Virus record (IMG/VR): IMGVR_UViG_3300024346_000089
Coordinates: 1 to 52,634 of that record
From: a virus
Length of the DNA stretch: 52,634 bases
Strand: one strand, 5' to 3'
Shown: piece by piece, positions 8,253-15,824 of the stretch
How the letters are laid out: each line of letters starts with the position of its first letter
Numbering within the stretch: position 1 is the first letter of the stretch
Translations under genes and position numbers: made by a program
The notes under the pieces: model-generated
The model's database searches: none
What the model was told of the DNA's origin: nothing
What the model saw: only the letters and a program-made list of their open reading frames with translations

Positions 8253-9052
8253 TAGACCTCGCAGTGTTCGTCAATGAAATTCATTAAACGCTCAGCAGTT
8301 GTATTCCCATCAATTGATGGATTACTACGCAACCAACGCACAAAGTTGTACCAGCGACTCTGTTGTTCTGGTGTGTCAAACACAATCGTGTACTGAACAA
8401 TCGCCTGTGGAGCAGCATTCGGCATAGCAGCAGCAGCGCCTTTAATTGCGATTTCTTTTTGGTCGTGATTTGGATTAGCAACTATTTTTGAATCTTCATT
8501 TTCATTAACCTCAACCAGTGAGCGCAATTCTTCTTTGTACTCCTCCTGCTGCTGGGTGGTAAGTGGATTCACAATTGTTGGCGCAATATAAGCACCACCA
8601 GTTGCATTTTCAACTTCGCGAATTGTTGCTCGCTCATCAATCGCAGCAATTTCAAATTCGTCCCAACCAAGGTTGTCCCACAGCGTGATGTAGTCATCAG
8701 AGACAGTGGAGAGCAAGTTATTTAACAAGTCGTCATCCGTGTAGCCAAGTTCCATCGTTCTGTTGTCCGCAAGGGCGTAAGCAATTGCGCGCTTATCATC
8801 ACCCTCAAGGAAGATGCAGGCAATCTTGTCCCAGCCCAAACGCTTTGCTGCCTGTAGTTGATGGTTACCAGCAATAACTGTCATTGTTCCATCATCGTTT
8901 TTGCGAGCAACAATTGGCTTGACTTGACCAAACTCTTCGTACGAAGCCGCGATTGCATCAATGTCGCCTTTGCGCGGGTTCCCCTCAAGTTGTTCAAGGC
9001 TATTAATGTCAACGGCCAGGGATTTAAGAGATTCGTGAATTCCGTTTTTCAT
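8252..9052 (-). CDS. ParB-like nuclease-domain protein (first copy)
   Basis: A 266-residue protein with a complete ParB N-terminal domain: GNPRKGD at residues 24-30, a helix with FGQVKPIV at 41-48, and GNHQLQAAKRLG at 62-73. The last of these is the G-x-H-R-x-x-A-like box with Gln replacing Arg. Residues ~150-266 form an extra domain with Asn-rich and hydrophobic segments of unknown role. It is the first gene of the ParB / PAPS-reductase-like / ParB trio, overlaps the preceding coiled-coil gene by 4 bp and the next gene by 3 bp, and is therefore probably cotranslated. Its distance from any partition-like gene argues against plasmid segregation. Confidence 0.8.
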   Translation of the reverse strand: MKNGIHESLKSLAVDINSLEQLEGNPRKGDIDAIAASYEEFGQVKPIVARKNDDGTMTVIAGNHQLQAAKRLGWDKIACIFLEGDDKRAIAYALADNRTMELGYTDDDLLNNLLSTVSDDYITLWDNLGWDEFEIAAIDERATIREVENATGGAYIAPTIVNPLTTQQQEEYKEELRSLVEVNENEDSKIVANPNHDQKEIAIKGAAAAMPNAAPQAIVQYTIVFDTPEQQSRWYNFVRWLRSNPSIDGNTTAERLMNFIDEHCEV

Positions 9053-9387
9053 ACCTGTACTCTCACATTTGCGTTAAGTGTTCGCAGTGAGTCCATTGAA
9101 GTTCTCACTGATAGGAGTTTTTCTCGCTTTGCTTTTACGAGTGCTTCTGCAATTTTGTAGTCATAATCAAAATCGCTCATCTTGTAGTCCGCCCACGCTT
9201 CCCGCTCTTTGATTGAGCCCTTGGCGGCAAGATATTCCTTCGCCCAATTCGCGTTATACAAGGCTTCTTTTTTGGCGGCGTCTTCGGCAAGTTTTTCAAA
9301 CGCTTCAGTCTCTTCCTCAAGCATGTCCATAAACCTAAGAAGTTCGTTTTCAATTTCTATTTGACTGATGGGTCCACTTCTAGCCAT
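9049..9387 (-). CDS. Coiled-coil hypothetical protein
   Basis: A 112-residue, highly charged, helical protein (ELLRFMDMLEEETEAFEKLAEDAAKK) with no transmembrane segment or recognised domain. It overlaps the following ParB-like gene by 4 bp and follows the RuvC-like gene by 1 bp, so it belongs to the same operon. Function unknown; it could be a small DNA-metabolism accessory protein. Confidence 0.6.
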   Translation of the reverse strand: MARSGPISQIEIENELLRFMDMLEEETEAFEKLAEDAAKKEALYNANWAKEYLAAKGSIKEREAWADYKMSDFDYDYKIAEALVKAKREKLLSVRTSMDSLRTLNANVRVQV

Positions 9388-9388
9388 G

Positions 9389-9928
9389 TTAATTACCCTT
9401 TTCTAGTGCACTGAATAGTGGCTCCCAATCTATCTTGGTTAATGCCGAAAGTTGCTCATCGGACCATTTGTATGGAGATTCTCCAAGCCTTGCTAAAACC
9501 ATTTGCTCAAGAACCCATGCGTCACACACATCGTCAGCCGAAGGGCCAGTGAAGTTTATTCCTGATATTGCAAAAACAGAAAACAGGACTTCCTTTTTCC
9601 CAGCATTGCCCTTGCCAGTTGCGAACTTTGCACGGCATGTCGGGGGGACATCAATAATCGGAAATCCATGCTTGACCAGAACAGACTTCACAACTCCACC
9701 CAGTTCCCCAATTGAGTGGGCTCGGCTGAATTTTGAGCCAAATGAATACCCCTCCACCAGAATCGCCGTGGGTCTAGAAGATGATGCAATTTCTAATATT
9801 TTTTCTGAAATCTCAATTAAGCGCGCTGTTCCTCTTTGCTTTGACGCAATTGCCATGTACTCTCCGCCAATGCACACGCCAGTAGATGTAAGGGACAGGT
9901 CAATTCCCATGAATCTTAAATCGCTCAT
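9389..9928 (-). CDS. RuvC-like Holliday junction resolvase
   Basis: A 179-residue RNase H-fold nuclease. Visible catalytic acids are D10 in GIDLSLTSTG, E59 in ILVEGYSFG, and D132/D133/D136 in SADDVCDAW. These match the D-E-D-D arrangement of RuvC-type resolvases that cut branched DNA before packaging. It is the first gene of the leftward block. The ATG lies 51 bp from the terminator-like hairpin at 9979-10016. Only a weak promoter (TTGCCC, then TAGTAG) can be proposed in that gap. Confidence 0.85.
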   Translation of the reverse strand: MSDLRFMGIDLSLTSTGVCIGGEYMAIASKQRGTARLIEISEKILEIASSSRPTAILVEGYSFGSKFSRAHSIGELGGVVKSVLVKHGFPIIDVPPTCRAKFATGKGNAGKKEVLFSVFAISGINFTGPSADDVCDAWVLEQMVLARLGESPYKWSDEQLSALTKIDWEPLFSALEKGN

Positions 9929-9965
9929 ATGGACAGACTACTACGCAAACCCAATAAATACGGGC

Positions 9966-10036
9966 AAAAAATAATAGACGCAAGGACAGGGTAAGTTTCC
10001 CTACCCTGCCCTTGCGCCTATAACGGTCCTAAGGAT
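9966..10036 (-). ncRNA. Candidate leftward small RNA: 17-nt anti-23S-rRNA leader plus terminator hairpin
   Basis: On the minus strand a TATAAA (10048-10043) would place a transcription start near 10036. The next bases (10034-10018) are the exact complement of 17 nt of conserved bacterial 23S rRNA, the helix 69-70 segment CTATAACGGTCCTAAGG, which is also the core of the I-CeuI site. This is followed at once by a 15-position stem with one mismatch (10016-10002 with 9993-9979, 8-nt loop) and then a U-rich tract (9978-9966). The elements are thus ordered as promoter -10, antisense segment, intrinsic terminator, a compact ~70-nt RNA. The -35 is weak (TTCATT, 17-bp spacing). The rRNA match is recalled from the known I-CeuI/23S sequence. 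Function is inference. Confidence 0.45.
9979..10016 (-). terminator. Intrinsic terminator, leftward
   Basis: The stem pairs 9979-9993 with 10002-10016 (CGCAAGG/CCTTGCG, one A-C mismatch, then CAGGGTA/TACCCTG) around an 8-nt loop. On the minus strand it is followed by a tract ending in six U residues. On the plus strand no T-run follows. It would stop leftward transcripts before the RuvC-like gene, either from the adjacent promoter or from read-through of the terminase block. Confidence 0.7.
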
Positions 10037-10136
10037 TACAAGTTTATACCCAATTCAAATCCAGCAATGAAGATTAATTGAGATATGAAAAATATATCTG
10101 TAGTAACATGTCTATCTAATTATCACGGAGGCAATC

Positions 10137-10835
10137 ATGTCTGGAATTACACCCCCATCAGTCATTAACTATGAATGGACTGTCAGAACTGACGACCCTT
10201 CATTCTTGAATGTGTCTTTTCCGTTTCGGGTGAAGATTGAATCAATCTGGTTCACCACTCAACAGAATTATGGCGCAACCAGCGGTCTTTGGGGCACCAC
10301 CGATGGTGGAACTGTAGATATTGAGACAACCGAAAGACAACTGTCTTTGTGTGTGGTAAAGAGCAAGAACTCTAAGACACAGTATTCGCAGTATGACAAC
10401 CCAACAGATTTCATGAATGTTTTTGAAAATATTGTATGGGGCGAAAGTATTGACGAAACCCTGAAACCGACAATGTGGCTAGGAAATCCAGACCTTGCTG
10501 CTGGAAAAATTGGCGCATTTGCCGCATCAAGTGCAGTAGTGGGAAGCCAATTGAGCCTTCGCAGCACCGCTGGAGCACCTATTGACAAGGGATTGGCCTA
10601 CAACAACAGTTGGTCATACGACGAAACTACTTTCAACGAACGGGCTTACCTTGCAGATGTTGCTGTCATGAACACTGACGAATTCCTTCAGATTTTCCCT
10701 TACTCTTCTGATGGTGATTGGACGGGCTACGAAGACGATGCAAAGGTCACAATCTCAATCGCTTACACGGGCATGTCAAATGACGGAGGGGTTTCTGCTT
10801 CAGCAAAACCTTGGACAGCATGGTGGAACGACTAA
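10137..10835 (+). CDS. Hypothetical, probably virion-associated protein
   Basis: A 232-residue soluble protein rich in Ser, Thr, Asp and aromatic residues (many Trp and Tyr), with beta-like segments such as FPFRVKIESIWFT and VTISIAYTGM. There are no Cys pairs, transmembrane helices or catalytic motifs. The composition suits a structural or decoration-type virion protein. A good Shine-Dalgarno (CGGAGG) precedes the ATG. It and the next gene form an isolated rightward pair between two leftward blocks. Confidence 0.6.
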   Translation: MSGITPPSVINYEWTVRTDDPSFLNVSFPFRVKIESIWFTTQQNYGATSGLWGTTDGGTVDIETTERQLSLCVVKSKNSKTQYSQYDNPTDFMNVFENIVWGESIDETLKPTMWLGNPDLAAGKIGAFAASSAVVGSQLSLRSTAGAPIDKGLAYNNSWSYDETTFNERAYLADVAVMNTDEFLQIFPYSSDGDWTGYEDDAKVTISIAYTGMSNDGGVSASAKPWTAWWND

Positions 10836-10844
10836 TATAGCCGA

Positions 10845-11489
10845 ATGGCTAAATTCCCATCAACATTTGCATTTGATACTGGAAACAAATTAAACGACCG
10901 TTTTTTTGACATTCGCTGGCTTTCATACGCACTGGATGCTCAACCACCAAAACGGTGGTACACCTCCAATGAAGAACTGCCCACTGAAGAAATAGTTGAA
11001 TGGGGGCGTGGAGAAGTTGATGCCGAAGGCCGTTTGGTTGTCAAGTATTACCGCGAGGAAGTTTTCGGGCCAGAAAACGAACTGACTAAACTTTGGTTTG
11101 TTCTTCTTGATGGGCGACATGCCCAGCCTGCTCATTTAATTCTTCTCGGGTTTGCAGACGGCAGGTATCCCTGGGGAACTGTTGTAGATGGCTCAGAAGC
11201 ATCAAAGGTTCTTGAAAAGGAATACATGTCCACATGGGCTGGAATGATTAACTGGCGCGCTGGGGACCCAATGATTCAGCAGATTATCACTGCTCCAAAA
11301 TGGAGACGCAAGAGAATCTCGGTCATGATGTTTGGTGTATGTGATGTGGTTAATGCTTGCTATGGATTTAGTCCAGGCAAAATTATTCACGGTGGGGCGA
11401 TTACTACAGCGGACGGTGAGAAACTGAGAGAAATATACCCTGGTGGTAGTGAGCGAATAGATGGGCGAATCGGTTCTGTAGAGAACTAA
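10845..11489 (+). CDS. Hypothetical protein, possible GNAT-like fold
   Basis: A 214-residue protein starting 10 bp after the upstream gene. The C-terminal third (ITAPKWRRKRISVMMFG, then a helix and GGAITTADGEKL) faintly resembles the acetyl-CoA loop and final strand region of GNAT acetyltransferases (a basic R-x-x-R-x-x segment before a helix), but the similarity is not decisive. Its 3' end overlaps the convergent HNH gene by 4 bp. A virion role is equally possible. Confidence 0.5.
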   Translation: MAKFPSTFAFDTGNKLNDRFFDIRWLSYALDAQPPKRWYTSNEELPTEEIVEWGRGEVDAEGRLVVKYYREEVFGPENELTKLWFVLLDGRHAQPAHLILLGFADGRYPWGTVVDGSEASKVLEKEYMSTWAGMINWRAGDPMIQQIITAPKWRRKRISVMMFGVCDVVNACYGFSPGKIIHGGAITTADGEKLREIYPGGSERIDGRIGSVEN

Positions 11490-11791
11490 CGCTCCCAGCC
11501 ATGCTTGGCTAAACCCAAATCAAACGCGAGTTGTGGATAATTGCCAATCCTGTTGTGACAGGGCCTGCATACCGCAAGCAGGTTTTCTTCATCAAGTATT
11601 GAACCGCCCTGTGAACGGCGTACTAACTCGTGTATGTCAACAGAGCGATTCTGATTAAATAATGTTTTCTCGTCATGTTTCGCAAAAACTTTGCAAGCCT
11701 GACAGTAAGGATATTTTTCAAGCAAAGCCTTAACCAGTGGTCGGCGAAGTTCATACTCCGCTTCTTTCTTTTTGCTTCGCTTCCTAATCAC
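11486..11791 (-). CDS. HNH endonuclease
   Basis: A 101-residue protein with a full HNH motif and zinc ligands: C30-x2-C33, D52-I-H54-E as the first H, N70 in EENLLAVC, C75-x2-C78-H79-N. The GTG start overlaps the upstream stop (TAGTG). Phage HNH proteins near terminase genes often nick DNA during packaging at cos sites. Here it lies at the far end of the terminase operon, so a packaging role is plausible; a free-standing homing nuclease is the alternative. Confidence 0.85.
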   Translation of the reverse strand: MIRKRSKKKEAEYELRRPLVKALLEKYPYCQACKVFAKHDEKTLFNQNRSVDIHELVRRSQGGSILDEENLLAVCRPCHNRIGNYPQLAFDLGLAKHGWER

Positions 11792-12315
11792 TAAATGCCG
11801 TCAATTGATTCAAATGTCCAACGGTTGTCAAGAGCATCCCACAGCGCTCTGTCAATCGCGGTTTCCTCAAGGTCATATTCATACAAAAGGTCCTTGTGCT
11901 TCATGATTGCCTTGCGGAAAAATTCCGCTTGAGCAGCATCGTTTTGAGCCATTGCTTGAATATGGTCGTCGCTTCCAGTATCAATTAGTTTCGTCACTTC
12001 GTCAAGACGCCTGTTGACATGGAACATGAACCGTTCAATTTTCGTCTTGCGCAGAGAGTAGGCAAGTTCCGCTTCTTGGGCTAGAACTACACCGTCTTCG
12101 CCTAATGCTTCGTACCGCTCTTTGTCTGCCTCTGCATCAGCATCTATATCGTCAACCTGAGACTGAAGGTTGCCAATTAAAAGCAAAAGAGCCTTTTGCC
12201 ATCTGGCCCAATTTCTGGACTCTAATAAAATTTTACGCTGTTGCGCAGAGATTTTATTCTTCACATCTTCTGAAACAAGACGCGCAAAAGCATCGTCGTT
12301 TAACAATGAACTCAT
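11791..12315 (-). CDS. Helical hypothetical protein of the recombination operon
   Basis: A 174-residue largely helical protein (VDDIDADAEADKERYEALGEDG; FMFHVNRRLDEVTKLIDTG). The start is the ATG at 12315, preceded by AGAAAG. An upstream in-frame ATG at 12453 would overlap the nuclease gene by ~130 bp and is rejected. The gene starts 8 bp after the nuclease stop and ends overlapping the HNH gene start. No known domain is recognised. Confidence 0.6.
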   Translation of the reverse strand: MSSLLNDDAFARLVSEDVKNKISAQQRKILLESRNWARWQKALLLLIGNLQSQVDDIDADAEADKERYEALGEDGVVLAQEAELAYSLRKTKIERFMFHVNRRLDEVTKLIDTGSDDHIQAMAQNDAAQAEFFRKAIMKHKDLLYEYDLEETAIDRALWDALDNRWTFESIDGI

Positions 12316-12322
12316 AAATAAA

Positions 12323-13105
12323 TTACTTTCTACTCCATGCTGGACAAATTGATTTGTAAGAACAATAATCGCACAGTTTTGATTTTGTTGGCTCAAACGA
12401 ACCGCTAACACAGCGTTCATCAATTTGTTCTTTAATTCCGATAACTCTGTCAACTGTGTTTTTTAATGATTCATCAGTTACTTCTTCGGTAAATTTGACT
12501 CCATCTTTCAGGTAGAGCAATTCTAGTTGCGATGCCTTGGCCAAAGAGGTCAGATTCATGAGAGCAGCGTAAATTCGCAACTGCTCAAACTTTCCAGAAA
12601 CCCAATTCTTGTTCGGAGTTCTGCCAGTCTTGTAATCAGAAATCACCAAGCCACCATCGGCGTTATTGCTGAATCTGTCAATAAAACCCTTCAGGGTGAC
12701 GCCACCAAGAGAATCATTGAGTTCATGTTCAATCCCAGTAGGGACAACTTTTGATGGGTCTTCAATGAGCCATAGGTTCTCAATACAGAACCATGATTGC
12801 CAGCGAATCTTTTTTATTTCGTCAGCGCGACGAACAACATCTGCAATCTTGTCTCCCCACTCCTTATTCCAGCACTCGGCAGCCAGGTGTCTAGCGGATT
12901 GAAGAGTTCTGTCAGCGGGCGGGAGTTTGTAAAACAACTCCAAAACATCATGAACAAAATTGCCCATCAGCGCTTCTTTCCCAGACTGGTCTGGGATGTT
13001 GTCTATCTTCCCATACTTGAACTTCAACGGACATTGCTCAAATGTCGCCAAAGATGACGGGGAAAGATGCGGTGGTGGTTTTAGGTCTTTATTTTCCAGG
13101 TTCAA
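12323..13105 (-). CDS. Cas4/RecB-like PD-(D/E)XK exonuclease with Fe-S cysteines
   Basis: A 260-residue nuclease. Catalytic residues are visible as E126 (GIEHEL), D143 (GFIDRF) and D157-Y-K159 (ISDYKTG). Four cysteines, C25 near the N-terminus (FEQCPLKF) and C245-x2-C248-x5-C254 near the C-terminus, form the Cas4/AddB-type 4Fe-4S clasp. Such enzymes resect DNA ends to make single strands for annealing. It starts with TTG inside the end of the Rad52-like gene, after an AAGGG ribosome-binding site, so the nuclease and annealing protein are coupled, as expected for a two-component recombination system. Confidence 0.85.
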   Translation of the reverse strand: MNLENKDLKPPPHLSPSSLATFEQCPLKFKYGKIDNIPDQSGKEALMGNFVHDVLELFYKLPPADRTLQSARHLAAECWNKEWGDKIADVVRRADEIKKIRWQSWFCIENLWLIEDPSKVVPTGIEHELNDSLGGVTLKGFIDRFSNNADGGLVISDYKTGRTPNKNWVSGKFEQLRIYAALMNLTSLAKASQLELLYLKDGVKFTEEVTDESLKNTVDRVIGIKEQIDERCVSGSFEPTKSKLCDYCSYKSICPAWSRK

Positions 13106-13754
13106 CTACTTCGCCCTTCAATTTGATTTGGGCTAATTTTGTGTAGAGGAAGTCAAGAATTTCTTGTGTTGCATCTTTTGCGCTGGTTGGCTTCGGCTTG
13201 TCGCCATACTCCTGCTTCCAGTATTCGCCAAGCCTGTCACGCTCATCTTTCGTCAACTTCTTAGAAGCATCTTTGAAATCTTCCCATCGTTGCTCGTGTT
13301 CTGATAGCGGAGCATTTGATGCGTCAATTACTTGTTCAATCTCAATTGCGTCTTCGCTGCGTGCGAGATAGAGACCAACGCCAAGTGTTTGCGCTGCTTT
13401 CTTGAGAGCGTCAGATATCGCGCCCTTGAACTCATCTCCAAGGTCAACAATTTGATTCTGCTTGGTGCGTTTAATTTTCTGTCCACCAAATCCATCGCGG
13501 GTAACGATATTAAAGTCTTCTCCAACTGTCGGAGTCCACTCAAGGCGAACATGAGCAACAACAAAATCTGGGTCTGATGCGTCGCGTTCACAGCGAACAA
13601 TCTTGAAAGACCACTTGTCAACTCCGAGCACCTTATTCAAGCGAGTGATAACTTCGCTCACTGGAATGTATGTGAGAGCAGTTCCACCCTTATTGAGAAT
13701 CTTTTCCATTTCCCGTGGGAATGGTTCTGTGAGTTGTGGGTAAATGTCGTTCAT
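13089..13754 (-). CDS. Rad52-family single-strand annealing protein
   Basis: A 221-residue protein whose first ~135 residues match the Rad52/22 core: YIPVSEVITRLNKVLGVDKWSFKI around residues 29-52, a central beta-sheet, then GAISDALKKAAQTLGVGLYL around 111-130. It anneals complementary single strands during recombination-dependent replication and repair. The C-terminal charged region (~140-221) probably mediates partner contact. It is coupled to both neighbours: its ATG overlaps the upstream stop (TAATG), and the nuclease gene starts within its 3' end. Confidence 0.85.
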   Translation of the reverse strand: MNDIYPQLTEPFPREMEKILNKGGTALTYIPVSEVITRLNKVLGVDKWSFKIVRCERDASDPDFVVAHVRLEWTPTVGEDFNIVTRDGFGGQKIKRTKQNQIVDLGDEFKGAISDALKKAAQTLGVGLYLARSEDAIEIEQVIDASNAPLSEHEQRWEDFKDASKKLTKDERDRLGEYWKQEYGDKPKPTSAKDATQEILDFLYTKLAQIKLKGEVVEPGK

Positions 13755-14245
13755 TACTTTGCCTCTCTGACGATGATGCTTGTTTTAAAATCTCCCTGTT
13801 CGCAATACGAATCGGGATTAACTCCAATTTCTCCAAGTTTTCCAACTCGCCAGTACGAAACTGCTGCATAATCAAGCAACTTGACAACCATTTCCTGTGC
13901 GCTCATGACGATTTCGCCAGTGTCCATGTCAACTGACATTTCCGAAAGTCGCTCAGCAACGCGAGTCGCAAGTTCAGGGTGACGCCACTTCTTTCTGTCG
14001 GCGGCTGTCTTCTTTTCAATCGTGATTCCACTTGCGGTCTCAATCATTCCGCTAGAACCCATGAGGTTTCCAACACCGTGCGCAAACGAATCGTAGATAA
14101 CAGAAAGTTCACGCTTTGCAAAGTTCAATTTTGCAAGACCCTCTGCCGCTTCGTCAATGTCTGGGTTTGAGTCAATGTACTCAGTGAGTTCTTTGTTTAA
14201 GTTGGATAATGCCGAAGCAAAATCCTCCAGTGATTTAATAGTCAT
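13754..14245 (-). CDS. Hypothetical protein associated with the recombination genes
   Basis: A 163-residue protein with an N-terminal helical, acidic segment, then AADRKKWRHPELATRVAERL and a C-terminal part containing SYWRVGKLGEIGVNPDSYCE. No fold is recognised. Overlap with the Rad52-like start and shared strand suggest a role in replication or recombination, such as a nuclease or annealase regulator. Confidence 0.6.
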   Translation of the reverse strand: MTIKSLEDFASALSNLNKELTEYIDSNPDIDEAAEGLAKLNFAKRELSVIYDSFAHGVGNLMGSSGMIETASGITIEKKTAADRKKWRHPELATRVAERLSEMSVDMDTGEIVMSAQEMVVKLLDYAAVSYWRVGKLGEIGVNPDSYCEQGDFKTSIIVREAK

Positions 14246-14279
14246 ATATGTCCTCGCTTAAGGTATTAGTAATAATTAC

Positions 14280-15599
14280 CTAGACGACGATACTGACTCT
14301 TTTCCTCTGTGGCAACCCCAATCCTGTCAAATGTGTAAACGCTCCAACGGCGGAGTCAACTTGGTCGTCGTGGTTGGTGGATTCTGGGAATGACGAAAGT
14401 TCGTCCATCCAGTCGCTCAGCCATGCTCCACGCACGACCCTGACATTCCCGTTGGCAACGGCTGCCGCAAAAGGTCTGGCCCTAGTCACCTTGTCGCCTG
14501 TGGAGCGAACCGCACCGAAGTCGTAGCCTGGAACCACATATCTGGCGTACTGGTCCATGAGGGCTTTGCCAGATGAGCCTGGCTCCTGCTCCATTCGGAT
14601 TGGCACTAATTTCCCATCCTCGTAGGCGGTCTGGGCGATGAACTGCTCAACCTTTTCGTTCTTGACGCGTGCTTTTTTCACATCAAGGATGTATGCGATT
14701 CCTTGGTCAAACATCATGAGTGTTCCGACTGTCCAGTCAGGGTCTGGTGTGGCGGCATTCGGCTCTGTTGCTGCAAGGTCCCAAAATCTCACGACTCTTG
14801 CCGAAGATGTGATTGGTGGAATTTCTTCATTATCAATAATAACTATTGATGTTCTCTCAAACATGCTTCCAAGGGTGGTTGACCACCAGTCGCCTTCTTC
14901 AAGACGGCGCCGCTCAACAGGGTCAAGGGCTGATAGGGCTTGGCGGTACGAAACAGCGTCAATTCCTGGGTTATCCGTAAGTCGTGAAGGAACGAAGATT
15001 CGCCCTTTTTCTTGTCCTTCAACGATAAATCTTTGACGAACCCAGTTAGGAGCAGGGTTAGATGCGCACCTCATGCGTAGTGGGACTTCGGACAACGGAC
15101 CGCTATTTGGACGGCGGAGACGGGAGAACATGTACCTGTAGTCATTTTCTCGGATTTCCGTAACCTCATCCATTCCGATGAATTGGAATTCAGAACCTTT
15201 GTAACGGAGATAGTCGCCAGTGTTGTTTAGGTAGCCGAATGAGATTCTTGCCCCAGATGGGAATGTCGCAACGAAACTGTTGTTATTCCAGTGAATGTCG
15301 TCGTGTGGACTCACCCATGTCTTAAAGCGGTCCATGAGCGCCCCAGGGAGCGACAAGTCAGCGAATGTGCGACGGAAGAGAATCGCAGAATAGTTGGGCA
15401 CATCTACATACTGAAGCGCAGACATCAGAAGGGCTGAAGACTTTCCACCGCCAGCGGCACCACCGAATAATGCCTCAAGTGAGTAAGTTCTTAAAAAAAC
15501 TCGTTGATTTATTGACGGAGCCTCTGGTACATAGAGGGGCTCCTTCGGCTGCAAATACTCTAAAACTTTCGCCCAATTAGTCACATTCGTCTCCAACAA
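14280..15599 (-). CDS. terL: Terminase large subunit
   Basis: A 439-residue packaging motor ATPase and nuclease. The Walker A motif is GGAAGGGKS (residues 46-54, K53), and Walker B is FIGMDE with D144-E145. The C-terminal RNase H-like nuclease has an acidic strand RFWDLAATE (~residue 270) and the final DDQVDSAVGAF (~415), giving the metal-binding aspartates. The TTG start at 15599 has no Shine-Dalgarno; TACGAT sits 6 bp before it, compatible with a leaderless transcript. It is divergent from the portal operon, which is unusual because terminase and portal are normally co-oriented. No small terminase subunit is recognised in the window. Confidence 0.93.
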   Translation of the reverse strand: MLETNVTNWAKVLEYLQPKEPLYVPEAPSINQRVFLRTYSLEALFGGAAGGGKSSALLMSALQYVDVPNYSAILFRRTFADLSLPGALMDRFKTWVSPHDDIHWNNNSFVATFPSGARISFGYLNNTGDYLRYKGSEFQFIGMDEVTEIRENDYRYMFSRLRRPNSGPLSEVPLRMRCASNPAPNWVRQRFIVEGQEKGRIFVPSRLTDNPGIDAVSYRQALSALDPVERRRLEEGDWWSTTLGSMFERTSIVIIDNEEIPPITSSARVVRFWDLAATEPNAATPDPDWTVGTLMMFDQGIAYILDVKKARVKNEKVEQFIAQTAYEDGKLVPIRMEQEPGSSGKALMDQYARYVVPGYDFGAVRSTGDKVTRARPFAAAVANGNVRVVRGAWLSDWMDELSSFPESTNHDDQVDSAVGAFTHLTGLGLPQRKRVSIVV

Positions 15600-15613
15600 G
15601 TTCTATCGTATGT

Positions 15614-15623
15614 CACAATTGTG
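15614..15623. promoter_or_regulatory. Perfect palindrome in the terminase/portal divergent promoter gap
   Basis: CACAATTGTG is a perfect 10-bp palindrome centred in the 40-bp space between the terminase start (15599) and the start of the rightward small membrane gene (15640). A transcription factor bound here could control both divergent units. No regulator gene adjacent to it is recognised. Confidence 0.35.
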
Positions 15624-15639
15624 CGCTAGGTTGTACACG

Positions 15640-15819
15640 ATGAAAAAAATATTCAAGGCAATTGGTTCAAAGTTGACTAGACCAACCTTCGCGAATTTAC
15701 TGATGGCATCATTTATACTATTTACAGCGATTGGAGGATTTCTCATAGCACCACCAATCGGATTCCTGGTAGCAGGTTTGACATGCGGCATATTCGGATA
15801 CATATTGGGCGCTGAGTAA
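15640..15819 (+). CDS. Small membrane protein
   Basis: A 59-residue protein with a basic start (MKKIFKAIGSKLTRP) and two close hydrophobic segments, at about residues 14-31 and 33-56, separated by Pro-Pro-Ile-Gly. The ATG at 15640 is chosen over one at 15610 because the latter would place a poorly coding extension into the promoter gap. It is the first gene of the rightward virion operon, 5 bp before the portal gene. It might be a holin-like or superinfection-related protein; function is unknown. Confidence 0.55.
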   Translation: MKKIFKAIGSKLTRPTFANLLMASFILFTAIGGFLIAPPIGFLVAGLTCGIFGYILGAE

Positions 15820-15824
15820 GAATT

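Noticed and set aside
7104-9052. Complete Dnd phosphorothioation system
   Set aside because: Only a DndC-like PP-loop protein is present; no cysteine desulfurase, DndD-like ATPase or DndE-like gene is in the window.
8252-9052. Plasmid-type partition locus (ParAB)
   Set aside because: No ParA ATPase or centromere-like repeats were seen, and the ParB-like genes are coupled to a PAPS-reductase-like gene instead.
10035-10065. Sequence AATTCAAATCC considered as a tRNA T-loop
   Set aside because: No flanking T-stem, acceptor stem or anticodon arm can be formed. No tRNA was recognised anywhere in the window.
12315-12453. Upstream ATG extending the helical hypothetical gene to 220 residues
   Set aside because: It would overlap the nuclease gene by ~130 bp, and the extension is antisense-like noise; the ATG at 12315 has a plausible ribosome-binding site and fits the operon spacing.
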